NCBI GenBank assembly: GCA_938007995.1
Contig: CALLLW010000023.1
Location: 62,001 to 126,000, forward strand
DNA: 64,000 nt
DNA from: an uncultured Granulosicoccaceae bacterium
Lineage (GTDB): Bacteria; Pseudomonadota; Gammaproteobacteria; Granulosicoccales; Granulosicoccaceae
Direction of reading: 5' to 3'
The notes beneath the pieces are model-generated. The model was not told the DNA's origin, did no database searches, and saw only the letters and a program-made list of their open reading frames with translations. Positions 45,171 through 55,431 of this stretch are shown in pieces (the stretch's first letter is position 1; each line of letters begins with the position of its first letter). Position numbers and translations under genes: made by a program.

Positions 45171-46223
45171 TCAGATCAGCTCTGCCAGATCAGGTGTTTC
45201 AGTGTCAGCGTCTATCAAAGTCGCTGCGGCACCGCGGACATTGCTATTTTGTGGTCTTCTCACTATCTGCACTGGCAGGTCTGCTGCAGTCAGAACCAAC
45301 TGATCCATTCGGGGCAGCATTGCGCCACCGCCGCAAATCCTTGTACCGTTCTCATTGGCGGCATCACGAACAGTGCTATCGATTTCAGCGACTGCACTTT
45401 TAATTGATTCGGCCAATGCTGCTAGTGTCGGTTGTAGAATCTGATTAACGGTATCTGAGCTGATCCGAAATGTGGTGATGGAATTTGTTTTCACCGACAG
45501 GCAATTCACCTTGCACGAGGTGCTGGTGCATCGCACTAATGAGTGCGGGGTTGCAGCGGCTACACTATGTTTTATTTGCCTTGCGGTCTCATTAGAGATG
45601 TAAAGACTGAAGCGCTCAACCATACCTGATGCAATGGTTTGGTCGAGCGTATCACCACCGCAGGATAAGTTGCGTGAATAGATCACTTTGTCGTTTTCAA
45701 CAGCGAATATTCGTGAGCTCGTCGCGCCGAAATCAAGCAGTATGCATGGGTCTGCCGGATTGAGATCGGTGGCGTGTAATGCGGCGGTCTCTGCGCACTG
45801 CACAGCGACACTCGCCATACCAGCAGTATTGCAGCCGTGCTGCAGGCTTTGGATTGTGCTGTCGCCAGTGTCATTTGGCAGCATCAAAATTACTTCGGTG
45901 CTCTTGCTGATCAAGCCTGCCTGGCGTGCCTGCTTCAGAAAATGCGTCAGCATTGCCGCACTCAGGCCAAGATCATTGTGCTGGTCTGATTGCACTGGCT
46001 GGATCAGGCGCATTCCATCCAGACCCTGAGCGGCAAGAAGCTCGGCCTGGTCGCCGAAGTGAGTCAGTGCTTCGATGCCACCGATCGGGTGATCCATATC
46101 CTGCAATGCTACAGACGGCTGATCCAGCAGTAATCCCTCAACAGGAGCATAGAACCTGGTGCGATAAGCACCCAGATCAACAGCAATCTGCCTGGCAGCG
46201 TTGTTTTTTTGACGTCTAAACAT
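45171..46223 (-). CDS. diverged MreB-like actin-family protein
   Basis: This 350-residue protein aligns with MreB from end to end: MFRRQKNNAARQIAVDLG, GLLLDQPSVAL, MLTHFLKQA, CAETAALHA, LSCGGDTLDQTI, ARQIKHSVAAA, then ICGGGAMLPRMDQL. The nucleotide loops are changed: DLGTANT is DLGAYRT, and DIGGGTTE is DFGATSSR. The catalytic Glu position is kept (CAETAA). The start MFRRQ is chosen because MreB begins so; the frame is open 29 codons more. The gene is divergent from gatC, the usual place of mreB, but mreC and mreD are not beside it. Confidence 0.75.
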   Translation of the reverse strand: MFRRQKNNAARQIAVDLGAYRTRFYAPVEGLLLDQPSVALQDMDHPIGGIEALTHFGDQAELLAAQGLDGMRLIQPVQSDQHNDLGLSAAMLTHFLKQARQAGLISKSTEVILMLPNDTGDSTIQSLQHGCNTAGMASVAVQCAETAALHATDLNPADPCILLDFGATSSRIFAVENDKVIYSRNLSCGGDTLDQTIASGMVERFSLYISNETARQIKHSVAAATPHSLVRCTSTSCKVNCLSVKTNSITTFRISSDTVNQILQPTLAALAESIKSAVAEIDSTVRDAANENGTRICGGGAMLPRMDQLVLTAADLPVQIVRRPQNSNVRGAAATLIDADTETPDLAELI

Positions 46224-46361
46224 AGGGCCAGATCCGCGTAGCCATGTACGAACACAGAGTATAGACCCCACAGATTGAACCGCCATGTGTCTGATACGGC
46301 CGATCATCATCGCTACGTCAGGGGCGAATATGCTAAATTAATGGTTTTACGGAATGCTCGC

Positions 46362-46667
46362 ATGGCGGATGAAACTGACGGCACGGTAGGCAACGACATC
46401 GTTGAGCAGGTTGCTCACCTGGCTCGAATTCAGATCGACCCTGACTCTGTCGCAAACTACGCGGCCGAGATGTCCGGTGTGTTGCAACTAGCCGCACAGA
46501 TGGATGAGGTTGATACAAGCTCGGTCGAGCCAATGGCGCACCCGACTCATGCTGTGCAACGGTTGCGTGAAGATGTGGTGACGGAAACTGATCGTCGCGA
46601 TGCATTCCAGAGGATTGCCCCATCAACAGAGAATGGCTACTACCTGGTGCCTCCGGTTATAGAATAG
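46362..46667 (+). CDS. gatC: Asp-tRNA(Asn)/Glu-tRNA(Gln) amidotransferase subunit GatC
   Basis: This 101-residue helical chaperone subunit stabilises GatA and helps it bind Gat[17 protein letters not shown] and the end block [22 protein letters not shown] are typical. The frame is open from 46275, but the ATG at 46362 gives the usual length and has GGAATG before it. First gene of gatCAB, divergent from the MreB-like gene. Confidence 0.94.
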   Translation: MADETDGTVGNDIVEQVAHLARIQIDPDSVANYAAEMSGVLQLAAQMDEVDTSSVEPMAHPTHAVQRLREDVVTETDRRDAFQRIAPSTENGYYLVPPVIE

Positions 46668-46725
46668 CGGCCGGTATAGCGGCCAGAAAAGCGGCCATAT
46701 AAAGCGGCTATCAGTTGGCCGTCCT
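46666..46725 (+). repeat. imperfect 12-bp repeats between gatC and gatA
   Basis: AGCGGCCGGTAT (46666-46677), AGCGGCCAGAAA (46678-46689) and AGCGGCCATATA (46690-46701) are followed by a degenerate AAGCGGCTATCA and AGTTGGCC. They start within the gatC stop codon. Confidence 0.65.
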
Positions 46726-46767
46726 TGTAGAGCATTTCTTTCCTTTTTACTGCACATATACAAAACA

Positions 46768-48228
46768 ATGCATACATTATCCCTGGCTGCAATGCGCACA
46801 GCGCTTGATGGCGGCGAGTTCTCAAGTGTTGAGTTGTGTCAGCATTTTATTGACCGAATCAAACAGCAAAATGAACAACTGAATGCGTTTGTCTGCACAA
46901 CGGAGGAGCAAGCCCTGCGCGATGCCAGAGAAGCTGATCAAAAAAGGGCTTCGGGAGATATTTCAGGTGCTCTGCACGGGCTGCCGATTGCCCACAAAGA
47001 TATCTTCTGTACTGATGGTGTAACGACCACCTGCGGCTCCCGCATGTTGCAGGATTTTGTACCACCGTATAACGCAACCGTTGTTGAAAAATTGAAAGCC
47101 GCGGGAGCCATCTGTCTGGGTAAAACCAATATGGATGAGTTTGCCATGGGGTCTTCCAATGAGAACAGCTACTTCGGTGCAGTGCGAAACCCGTGGGATA
47201 ATAACCGTGTGCCCGGTGGTTCTTCAGGCGGCAGTGCTGCAGCGGTGGCAGGCAGGTTGGTGCCAGCCTGTACCGGAACAGACACCGGCGGTTCGATCAG
47301 ACAGCCCGCGGCATTTTGCGGTATCACGGGGCTTAAGCCGACTTACGGGCGGGTTTCCCGGTACGGCATGATCGCGTTTGCATCAAGCCTTGATCAGGGT
47401 GGGCCGATGGCAACCACAGCGGAAGATTGTGCGCTACTGCTGAACGAGATGGCAGGCTTTGACGAGCGTGACTCAACAAGTATCGAGCGTGATAAAGATG
47501 ACTATGTATCATCGCTGGGTAACTCCGTTAAAGGCATCAAGGTTGGATTACCAAGGCAGTACTTCGATGCCGGATTGGATGCGTCAATAGAAGCGGGTTT
47601 GCAGCAGGCAATCAAGGAGCTTGAAAAGCTCGGCGTTGAATTTATTGAGATCGATCTTGCCAACCAACATTTGTCAGTACCTGCTTACTACATTGTTGCA
47701 CCGGCTGAGTGTTCATCGAATCTGGCGCGTTTTGATGGAGTCAGGTACGGGCATCGGTGTGATAACCCGCAAGACCTTGAAGACTTATACAAGCGTTCAC
47801 GCGCCGAAGGTTTTGGTCGGGAGGTCAAGCGTCGGATACTGGTGGGTACTTATGCTTTGTCTGCCGGCTACTACGATGCCTATTACTTAAAAGCTCAAAA
47901 AATTCGCAGTTTGATCAGTCAGGACTTTAGCCAGGCGTTTGAGCAGGTTGATTTTATTCTTGGGCCAACGACTCCGTCACCGGCCTTTAAAATCGGTGAG
48001 AAAACCGGTGATCCGGTAGAAATGTATCTGAATGATATCTTTACCATACCGGCTAATCTGGCGGGATTGCCTGGCATTTCTGTGCCCTGTGGTGAAGTAC
48101 AAAGTGACGGTGCAAGTCTGCCGGTGGGGATGCAGCTGATTGGCAACTACTTTGATGAAGCACGTTTGTTGAATATTGCGCATCAGTATCAGAAAGTCAC
48201 TGACTGGCATACCCGTATACCGGCTTAA
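46768..48228 (+). CDS. gatA: Asp-tRNA(Asn)/Glu-tRNA(Gln) amidotransferase subunit GatA
   Basis: This 486-residue amidase-signature enzyme supplies ammonia for transamidation of mischarged tRNA. The Ser-cisSer-Lys triad is visible: Lys in PIAHKDIF (about 77), cis-Ser in [12 protein letters not shown] (about 152), Ser in [13 protein letters not shown] (about 176). The length is normal. It is followed by gatB after 44 bases. Confidence 0.97.
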   Translation: MHTLSLAAMRTALDGGEFSSVELCQHFIDRIKQQNEQLNAFVCTTEEQALRDAREADQKRASGDISGALHGLPIAHKDIFCTDGVTTTCGSRMLQDFVPPYNATVVEKLKAAGAICLGKTNMDEFAMGSSNENSYFGAVRNPWDNNRVPGGSSGGSAAAVAGRLVPACTGTDTGGSIRQPAAFCGITGLKPTYGRVSRYGMIAFASSLDQGGPMATTAEDCALLLNEMAGFDERDSTSIERDKDDYVSSLGNSVKGIKVGLPRQYFDAGLDASIEAGLQQAIKELEKLGVEFIEIDLANQHLSVPAYYIVAPAECSSNLARFDGVRYGHRCDNPQDLEDLYKRSRAEGFGREVKRRILVGTYALSAGYYDAYYLKAQKIRSLISQDFSQAFEQVDFILGPTTPSPAFKIGEKTGDPVEMYLNDIFTIPANLAGLPGISVPCGEVQSDGASLPVGMQLIGNYFDEARLLNIAHQYQKVTDWHTRIPA

Positions 48229-48272
48229 CGCAAGCTCAAGAACAAAGCAAAGAATAGATCGCGGAGATCAAC

Positions 48273-49709
48273 ATGCAGTGGGAAACAGTCATTGGACTAG
48301 AGATCCATGCGCAACTCGCAACGCAAAGTAAAATATTTTCAGCAAGCTCAACGCAGTACGGCGCTGCGCCCAATACTCAAGCCAATGCGGTAGATCTGGG
48401 TATGCCCGGTGTATTGCCGGTACTGAATCGCGAAGCGGTTCGAATGGCAGTGAAGTTTGCGTTAGCCACTAACGCAGAAATTGGCAAGCGCAATGTGTTT
48501 GCCCGTAAGAACTATTTTTATCCTGACTTACCTAAAGGCTATCAGATCTCGCAAATGAGTCTGCCGATTGTGGGTTCTGGTAAAGTCTCTATTGAAATGG
48601 ATGATGGTGCGGTGAAGGAAGTCGGGTTGACCCGTGCACATCTTGAGGAAGATGCCGGCAAGTCTGTGCATGAAGATTTTCACGATGCCACAGGTGTAGA
48701 TCTTAATCGTGCGGGTACGCCTTTGCTTGAGATTGTCTCCGAGCCGGATATGCGCAGTGCAAAAGAAGCAGTCGCCTATGCGAAAAAAATTCATTCGATT
48801 GTGCGATACATCGAGATATGTGACGGCAACATGCAGGAAGGTTCCTTTCGTTGTGATGCTAATGTTTCAATCAGACCTGTGGGCGAATCCAAACTTGGCA
48901 CTCGTTCTGAAATCAAGAACGTTAACTCGTTTCGTTTTCTTGAGCGCGCTATTAATTATGAAGTTGAACGCCAGATAGATATCCTTGAAGCCGGTGGCGA
49001 GGTGGTTCAGGAAACCCGTCTTTATGACGCAGACAAAGATGAAACCCGCTCAATGCGTAGTAAAGAGGAGGCCAATGATTATCGTTACTTCCCTGATCCG
49101 GATCTACTGCCTGTTGAAGTAGAGCAGGAGTTGATCGATTCGATCAGAAACACTTTGCCTGAACTGCCGGATGCACGCCGTGCGCGATTTATTGCGGAGC
49201 ATGAGTTGTCTGAATACGATGCCGGTGTGATGACTTCAGACCGCTACACCGCAGATTATTTTGAGAGTGTATTGGAGAATAGCGCAGCCAGTCCCAAACT
49301 TGCCTGCAGCTGGATCAGTGGTGAGCTCTTTTCACGCTTGAACAAAGACGGACTCGAGTTGCGTGCATCACCGATTGATACAGACCGGTTCAGTCAGTTG
49401 ATCGCGCGACTGCACGACAACACTATCTCCGGCAAGATTGCCAAGGAGGTGCTGGATAAGATGTGGTCAAGCGACGATACGGCGGATCAGGTGATCGACA
49501 GAGAAGGTCTCAGGCAGATCTCGGACAGCTCCGAGATAGAAAAAATGGTTGATGAAGTCATCGCATCGAATCCTGATCAGGTCGCCGAGTACCGGTCCGG
49601 CAAAGAAAAATTACTTGCGTTCTTTGTCGGCCAGGTGATGAAAGCGTCTCGTGGAAAGGCCAATCCGGGTGAGTTGAACAAGCTGTTGCAGGAAAAGCTT
49701 AAAGCCTGA
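48273..49709 (+). CDS. gatB: Asp-tRNA(Asn)/Glu-tRNA(Gln) amidotransferase subunit GatB
   Basis: This 478-residue protein is the kinase/tRNA-binding subunit of the GatCAB complex. The N-terminal cradle carries [12 protein letters not shown] and [13 protein letters not shown], and the C-terminal YqeY-like tail ends with [16 protein letters not shown]. Full length. It phosphorylates the side-chain carboxylate of the mischarged residue. A GGAGA ribosome site precedes the ATG. Confidence 0.97.
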   Translation: MQWETVIGLEIHAQLATQSKIFSASSTQYGAAPNTQANAVDLGMPGVLPVLNREAVRMAVKFALATNAEIGKRNVFARKNYFYPDLPKGYQISQMSLPIVGSGKVSIEMDDGAVKEVGLTRAHLEEDAGKSVHEDFHDATGVDLNRAGTPLLEIVSEPDMRSAKEAVAYAKKIHSIVRYIEICDGNMQEGSFRCDANVSIRPVGESKLGTRSEIKNVNSFRFLERAINYEVERQIDILEAGGEVVQETRLYDADKDETRSMRSKEEANDYRYFPDPDLLPVEVEQELIDSIRNTLPELPDARRARFIAEHELSEYDAGVMTSDRYTADYFESVLENSAASPKLACSWISGELFSRLNKDGLELRASPIDTDRFSQLIARLHDNTISGKIAKEVLDKMWSSDDTADQVIDREGLRQISDSSEIEKMVDEVIASNPDQVAEYRSGKEKLLAFFVGQVMKASRGKANPGELNKLLQEKLKA

Positions 49710-49805
49710 TTCCTGTTCTGCGTTGGGGGACGGCTGTAATGTTGCCAGGCAATTGAAGTGATAATTTTTTGATACACTGGGCGCTGGAAAAACGGTTCGT
49801 GCGTT

Positions 49806-50351
49806 GTGGTCAAAACAAAAATTAAAATAACCTGCATGTTGCTGGCATTAGTGCCGTTTGGTGGCTCGGCCCAAAACTTACAGCAGGACTCGCAGTATTA
49901 TTTGTCAGTGTTTACCGATCGACAGGTACTCCGCGTATCTGAAAACGCCACGCCAATACGGCCAATTGTGGTTTCTGCATCTGCCGGTTACTGGGTGAGA
50001 CCGGGTATTGGCCTTGAGCTGGAAGCGGGCTTTGGCATTGTTGATGATTCGATTGGCACACTTGAGGTTGATACTTCCTCGCAGCTGGCGGCGAGCCTGC
50101 GGCTGGAGTCAAAGCCTCAGGGAAATTTTGCGGCGTATGCCTTGTTTAGTTACGTACGCAGCACTTACGATGCGAGTGTCGACGGACTTAATTCATCTCT
50201 TTCATTTCCAGGTGCGAGACTGGGTATTGGTCTGACCTATACTGTCACACCTCACTGGCGTGCTGATGTTGGCTTTACACACCACGACTACGATGGCGAT
50301 ACGCGCGTCAACAGCTTTCGTTTTGGCTTGCGTTATGATCTCGGGATCTAG
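49806..50351 (+). CDS. exported OmpA-like beta-barrel protein
   Basis: This 181-residue protein has a signal peptide (IKITCMLLALVPFGGSAQ). The rest has short amphipathic strands with tight turns (YWVRPGIGLELEAGFGI; FRFGLRYDLGI at the end), a pattern of eight-stranded outer-membrane barrels in the PF13505 group. Function is unknown. Start is GTG. It runs with the next three exported-protein genes. Confidence 0.75.
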   Translation: MVKTKIKITCMLLALVPFGGSAQNLQQDSQYYLSVFTDRQVLRVSENATPIRPIVVSASAGYWVRPGIGLELEAGFGIVDDSIGTLEVDTSSQLAASLRLESKPQGNFAAYALFSYVRSTYDASVDGLNSSLSFPGARLGIGLTYTVTPHWRADVGFTHHDYDGDTRVNSFRFGLRYDLGI

Positions 50352-50359
50352 TTTTTAAG

Positions 50360-51679
50360 ATGGTTCAAATGATTACACAGTATCATTTCAAAAATTCGAT
50401 TTGCAGGTTGGCATTAGTGCCTTTGGCTGCACTGACACTGATCGCCTGTGACAGTGATGGTGACACGCAAACGCTCAGCGACCTTGTCACGATAGCGGAG
50501 GAAGGGTTCACCGGTCTTGTAATCAACGGTGATACAGAAACTATTATTGAAACCGGCCAGTCCACACAATTGTCGCTCGAAGCATTAACAGAAAATACTA
50601 TCAATGGCACAGCGATCAGCGCCGCAATGGCCGACTGGAGTAGCAGTGACGAGCAGATCGCAACGGTAGACACAGATACGGGTGCTGTCACTGGTGGCAA
50701 TGTTGATGGTGAGGTGACTGTCACCGCGCGCTTTGGCAATCTGACGGCATCAACTCAGGTAAGAGTTTCATCAGCTCAACTGGTGAGTATTATCGTTGAT
50801 CAGGCAGATAGCGAACTGAATGAATGTAGTGATACCCGATTTACCGCAATGGGTATGTTTGAAGGTGAAGAAAGACTGCGCAACATCACTGACAGCATCG
50901 TCTGGACTGTGGCACAAGCAAGCGCCGCTTTTGATGAAAATAATTTGTTAAGAGTAAGCAGTGCTGGTGAATTGGAAGTAACGGCTACCCGTGAGGCTTT
51001 CCTTGACAGGCTGGCGGTAAATCAAACAGCCACTGTGAATGTGCTTGATAACCTGGAAGGTATCACCATCGTTGCTGACCCGGGCCAGTTGGCAGTCCGT
51101 TCGCCACTGCAGTACCGCGCTTTTCCTGTTTACAGCAATATGCCGGATGTGTTGCCGGATATCACAGACAATCTACAGTGGGATATTGAGGATGTAGCAA
51201 CTTCCGGTGATTTTGCCCGCGTTGATAATACCTTGCCGGATAAAGGCCTGGTGACAGCACTTAGATCCGGTGACGGGTTATTGCTGGCGAGCTGCAATGG
51301 CACACAGGTCACACAGACTGTGAACATCACTGCAGCGGGTTCCGGAGAATTCGCCGGACTGAGTATTTCTGCAGAGAACTCGGCGCGTGACTTTCCGTTG
51401 CAGGTCACCTGGCAAGGTGAGGAAATCGTGGAGCAGCTGGTAGCGACTGCTCTGTTCCTTGATCAGGAGGGTGGCGAGGATGTGACTTTTCTCGATGAAA
51501 CAGAATGGCAGATAGAAACAGTCTCTGAACCCGGTATCTTCACGCTGGGTAACGACGACGATGACAAAGGCCAGCTGACAATCCGCGGTGTGGGCAGAGT
51601 AACTTTACGGGCGACCTTTATCGATGAAGACAACGACGATGTCGTGTTTATGGATACCGTTACTGTCATATCACAATAG
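50360..51679 (+). CDS. Big2/Ig-like domain lipoprotein
   Basis: This 439-residue protein has a lipobox LTLIACDS with the lipidated Cys at about residue 30. The mature part holds repeated Ig-like units of Big2 type, for example WSSSDEQIATVDTDTGAVTG then GEVTVTARFGNLTAS. It lies 8 bases after the barrel gene and is probably co-transcribed with it. A surface-exposed role is inferred. The ATG at 50360 follows the preceding stop without a strong ribosome site. Confidence 0.75.
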   Translation: MVQMITQYHFKNSICRLALVPLAALTLIACDSDGDTQTLSDLVTIAEEGFTGLVINGDTETIIETGQSTQLSLEALTENTINGTAISAAMADWSSSDEQIATVDTDTGAVTGGNVDGEVTVTARFGNLTASTQVRVSSAQLVSIIVDQADSELNECSDTRFTAMGMFEGEERLRNITDSIVWTVAQASAAFDENNLLRVSSAGELEVTATREAFLDRLAVNQTATVNVLDNLEGITIVADPGQLAVRSPLQYRAFPVYSNMPDVLPDITDNLQWDIEDVATSGDFARVDNTLPDKGLVTALRSGDGLLLASCNGTQVTQTVNITAAGSGEFAGLSISAENSARDFPLQVTWQGEEIVEQLVATALFLDQEGGEDVTFLDETEWQIETVSEPGIFTLGNDDDDKGQLTIRGVGRVTLRATFIDEDNDDVVFMDTVTVISQ

Positions 51680-51873
51680 ACGTTGTTGATGTCTATAGTT
51701 GGCGCGCCGTTACCACCTGCAGCAGGTGAGTTCTGCCCTTTGGTGTTAATGCTTCAATAATTTTCAAATCAGCCGTTACAGTGCTCCAGCGGAGTAGTTG
51801 GCTTAACGGTTTGTGATCTGTTTCATCTTTACCGGTTGATTGCTCTTTAGTTTGGGCTGAACCAGATCGGGTA

Positions 51874-52335
51874 ATGATGAAGCGCTGTTTGCCGGCACTA
51901 AGCATAGTACTGCTCTCCTGCACCTCTTCTCAGGATAGTGACTCGACGGCACGCTTTAATGGCGACTGGCAGGCGATCATGCAGGGGACAGAACCGGTGC
52001 AGGTGATCGAGCAACAGCGTTTTGACTGCGCACCGTTTACCGAACCTTTCTTTCTGCGTGTGCGTGACGGAAGTGTTGCCGGTTATATGCAGGCAGATGA
52101 AAACTACAGTTTTCGCACACACATAGACAGCAGCGGCCGCTTCCGTGCCTTAATGCAGACTGACATAGTCTATACCTACGAAGAAATTCAGCGCACCAGA
52201 CAATCCGCTATTGTACTGGTGCTTGAGGGCACGCTGCCTGGCCGAACCTTTCGCGGTACTGGAAAATTTGTAGTGGGTGATACAGCGCTGGATGCCAAGG
52301 GGTGTTCAACCTCTGTGCAGTTCGTTGCCACGTGA
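51874..52335 (+). CDS. small hypothetical lipoprotein
   Basis: This 153-residue protein begins MMKRCLPALSIVLLSCTSSQ, a short signal with lipobox VLLSC. The mature domain has a strand-rich pattern (FNGDWQAIMQGTEP, RGTGKFVVGDTALD) that resembles the small extracytoplasmic lipocalin- or avidin-like proteins, though no family is recognised. It overlaps the M16 peptidase gene by 4 bases (GTGA), so the two are likely made together. Confidence 0.65.
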   Translation: MMKRCLPALSIVLLSCTSSQDSDSTARFNGDWQAIMQGTEPVQVIEQQRFDCAPFTEPFFLRVRDGSVAGYMQADENYSFRTHIDSSGRFRALMQTDIVYTYEEIQRTRQSAIVLVLEGTLPGRTFRGTGKFVVGDTALDAKGCSTSVQFVAT

Positions 52336-55196
52336 AGCATCGCAACTGTATTGTTTTTGCTTTGCTTTGGCAGTTTATGCTACTGCCACTACTCAGCGCC
52401 TGCTCGTTGCCAGTAGAAAGCAATGATCAACAAGTGCCTTTGGCGCTTGATCCCGGAGTGCTGTCCGGTGAGCTTGAAAATGGTTTTAAGTATTATCTGA
52501 GAAGTGCCAATGGTGCCGCGGAAAACGATCGGCTCGAACTGCGACTTGTAGTAAAAGCCGGCTCATTGCACGAGCGATCTGATCAGCGTGGCTATGCGCA
52601 TCTGATTGAGCATCTGGTATATCGTGGTACACGATCTTTTCCGTCAGCAAGGATCGAATCACTGATAAGCGATAATGGTCTGCGATGGGGTGAGGATGTC
52701 AATGCGACGACCCACTATGGTGCAACGGTCTACCGGTTTTCACTGCATCAGTCAGATCAACATCTGATGCCTGAGTTACTGGCGCTTATGTCTGAATGGC
52801 TGGGTGATGTCAGGTTTAATGAAACAGCGCTTGAGCAGGAAAAACGGATTGTTAATGCCGAGCTGCGTGAGCGCTATGCAGCAAGAAATTTTGTGGTAGA
52901 CCCGGTCACTGTCAGTGCTTATGCAGGAACCCGCTATGATAACAAGCAACCGGCCGGGCACGATGTCACAATAAATGCGGCCACTCCTGAGGCCCTGCGT
53001 CAATTCTGGCAGACGCATTATCGACCTGACAATGCAGCGCTGATTATTACCGGCACTGATAAGCCGTGGCAGTTCGAAGGATTGATTGACTCGGTGTTTT
53101 CATCACTGGAAGGTCAATTATCGCAGGTGAAAACAACTGGCACAGAAGTCACTGAGTATCGGACTGATTCAGGTGTCAGTTTTTATCAGAATGACATGCT
53201 GCTGGAGCTACTCACTTCGCATGATCCAACACTTGCACTACCGCAGTTGTCGGTCAATGTGATTTCAAAAATACAGGATCCTCCCTCAGATATTCCTGAT
53301 TCAATAGAGGCGATAAAAAGCAGGTTTCGCAGTCAGTTGTTATTCAACGCGTTTTCCTATCTGGTACGTGATCGCATTGTCAATACGCAAGCATGCAATG
53401 CAATAGAGCTGGGCACGTCGCTGCTTGAGTCAGGGCAGTCTTTGGAGCGTATCGCCCTGACGCTTAAGCCGGAATCTGTGCTGCACTGTCTGTCGGTTGC
53501 ATTCAATGCAGTAAGCGCGATACAAAAAGCAACGCTGACATCTGAAGAGTACGATGGCTTTGATAGTTTGTTCAATCAGATTGTTACCGCGAGCGTTAAT
53601 CATTACCGTAATCGAGATGCCGCTTTACTTGCTTCAGGTCTGGTAGACATGGTCACTAATGGAGAAGTACTCTTTTCTGCATGGGATCTGCACAGAATAC
53701 TGAATGACGAACTGGCGCTAATGGATTTAGAGAAACTTAATAGTATGCTCAGGGATATTGCTGACTCGCACAAGCTGGTTTTCTCTGTTGTATCCAACAA
53801 GAAGAAGCAGTTGTCTATCACGGAAATGGTTGTTGCAATTGGTCAGCAAAACACCCGGCTGCAAGCGCGATCCAGGTCTACTGTGGTGCGTGGAAGTTTG
53901 AGGCAAAATCAAAAGCGCTTACCGGCTACTGACACTCGTCGCAGTGAGGTCGGGGTACGCGCAAAAGTATCTTTGAACAAAAACCGGGAGATCAGTGTGT
54001 TGCAGGCACCGGTTTCCCGCGCTAAAAAAATCTACTCAGATGGACTATTACATGAGTGGCGCTTGGAAAACGGTGCGACTGTCATACTGATACAAGATCA
54101 AGAGTTCGATGAAATCGCAATGACTGTGATCAGTAATAGCGGTTACGCAGGTCAAACGGGTTCAGCCTATCTGGCAGCCAGAAATCTACCGGAATATATT
54201 GCGCTTAACGGTGTCGGGGGCTACACCGGAGAAAATCTGCGCTCTCTTATGCGATCAAAAAAGATTGAGGTTCAGCCTTTCGTTGAACCATTGCATCATG
54301 GGCTTAAAGCTCGTGGAACTGTGGCAGAGCTATCTCCCATGTTGGCGCTTGTACAAGTGTACTTTAAAGAACTTCTGGTGCTTGAGCCGCAGAGCTATTC
54401 TTTCATTGATCTTTTGAGTAACAGGAAGCCGGAGGCGGACCTGCAGCAAAGAATCTGGCAGGGTGCAACGTTTGAGGTTTCGCATGATGCTTTGAAACCG
54501 CACTCTTTCATTGATGCACACAGGCAGTTGTTTGGCTCAACAGATAAGTTCGGGTTTATCTTTGTTGGTGCTGTGGAACCTGAAGAGCTGGAGCGTGAGC
54601 TTGAGTATTTGATTGTGCACGGCAAGAAAGATAAGTCTGCAACTCAATATACGACTGGAAATCTACTCGATTATTACACCAACGGCAATGACATTGCTGA
54701 TATCAACCTGGTTTTATCCTGTGCTGCAGAGCAGTTTGAACTGACGCCTGAGAAAAGTATCCATTCCACAGTAAGCTGGCAGTTGCTAACAGATATCTTA
54801 AATGAAAGATTACGATACTCGCTAAGAGAGGGGCCGGGTCTTGTCTATGAGATTGATTCAAACCTACCGCCAGCAACAGATCTGGTGCAGCAGATCAGGC
54901 TTTCGGTTTTGCCGGAAGATCTGCAGCAGGTGAAATCTATAGTAAGTGCGGAGCTGCAGCGTATGGGTTTGGAAGGTGTAAGTCAGGCTGAATTCAAAAG
55001 TGCCACGGCCAGATTTAAACGCGAGAGAAAGTTGACGTCGGCAAATTATGAGTCGCTTGCTTCAGACTACGCCCGGCAGTGGCTTCACAACGGTAAAGTA
55101 TCGGTTGATTCGACGATACCTGCCAATCCGGATCAGTTAAACGGGCTAGCACAGTGTCTTGCGGCGCCGTTCTATGATCAATCATTGAGTTTTTAA
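52332..55196 (+). CDS. M16 family zinc metallopeptidase lipoprotein
   Basis: This 954-residue periplasmic lipoprotein has a signal ending in LLPLLSACS (lipobox Cys near 24). The first half has the inverted zinc motif HLIEH (H-x2-E-H) in RGYAHLIEHLVYRGTRSF and the distal Glu in EKRIVNAELRERYA, as in pitrilysin/insulinase peptidases. The second half is a catalytically inert M16-like repeat. The GTG at 52332, in the overlap with the upstream gene, is preferred over an earlier frame opening at 52302. Substrate is unknown; periplasmic peptide clearance is plausible. Confidence 0.85.
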   Translation: MKHRNCIVFALLWQFMLLPLLSACSLPVESNDQQVPLALDPGVLSGELENGFKYYLRSANGAAENDRLELRLVVKAGSLHERSDQRGYAHLIEHLVYRGTRSFPSARIESLISDNGLRWGEDVNATTHYGATVYRFSLHQSDQHLMPELLALMSEWLGDVRFNETALEQEKRIVNAELRERYAARNFVVDPVTVSAYAGTRYDNKQPAGHDVTINAATPEALRQFWQTHYRPDNAALIITGTDKPWQFEGLIDSVFSSLEGQLSQVKTTGTEVTEYRTDSGVSFYQNDMLLELLTSHDPTLALPQLSVNVISKIQDPPSDIPDSIEAIKSRFRSQLLFNAFSYLVRDRIVNTQACNAIELGTSLLESGQSLERIALTLKPESVLHCLSVAFNAVSAIQKATLTSEEYDGFDSLFNQIVTASVNHYRNRDAALLASGLVDMVTNGEVLFSAWDLHRILNDELALMDLEKLNSMLRDIADSHKLVFSVVSNKKKQLSITEMVVAIGQQNTRLQARSRSTVVRGSLRQNQKRLPATDTRRSEVGVRAKVSLNKNREISVLQAPVSRAKKIYSDGLLHEWRLENGATVILIQDQEFDEIAMTVISNSGYAGQTGSAYLAARNLPEYIALNGVGGYTGENLRSLMRSKKIEVQPFVEPLHHGLKARGTVAELSPMLALVQVYFKELLVLEPQSYSFIDLLSNRKPEADLQQRIWQGATFEVSHDALKPHSFIDAHRQLFGSTDKFGFIFVGAVEPEELERELEYLIVHGKKDKSATQYTTGNLLDYYTNGNDIADINLVLSCAAEQFELTPEKSIHSTVSWQLLTDILNERLRYSLREGPGLVYEIDSNLPPATDLVQQIRLSVLPEDLQQVKSIVSAELQRMGLEGVSQAEFKSATARFKRERKLTSANYESLASDYARQWLHNGKVSVDSTIPANPDQLNGLAQCLAAPFYDQSLSF

Positions 55197-55431
55197 AGCC
55201 GACAGATACGGGCGGCTTGTCTGTTGCGTGAATATTTTGAGGCACTTAGCCCGGTTCATTCGTGAAAATGACGGCATCCCGCTTGATCCTTGATTCCACA
55301 GCGAATTTTTTCTCTTGCAAATATCAGTAAGCCAAGTAAGTTAAAGCATGGGACGCGAGAAGAAAATACCCTGTGAAACCAATGCTCTGCGCGCTATGCC
55401 CGCCATTTCACGAATAAGCCGGGTTAGCGGG

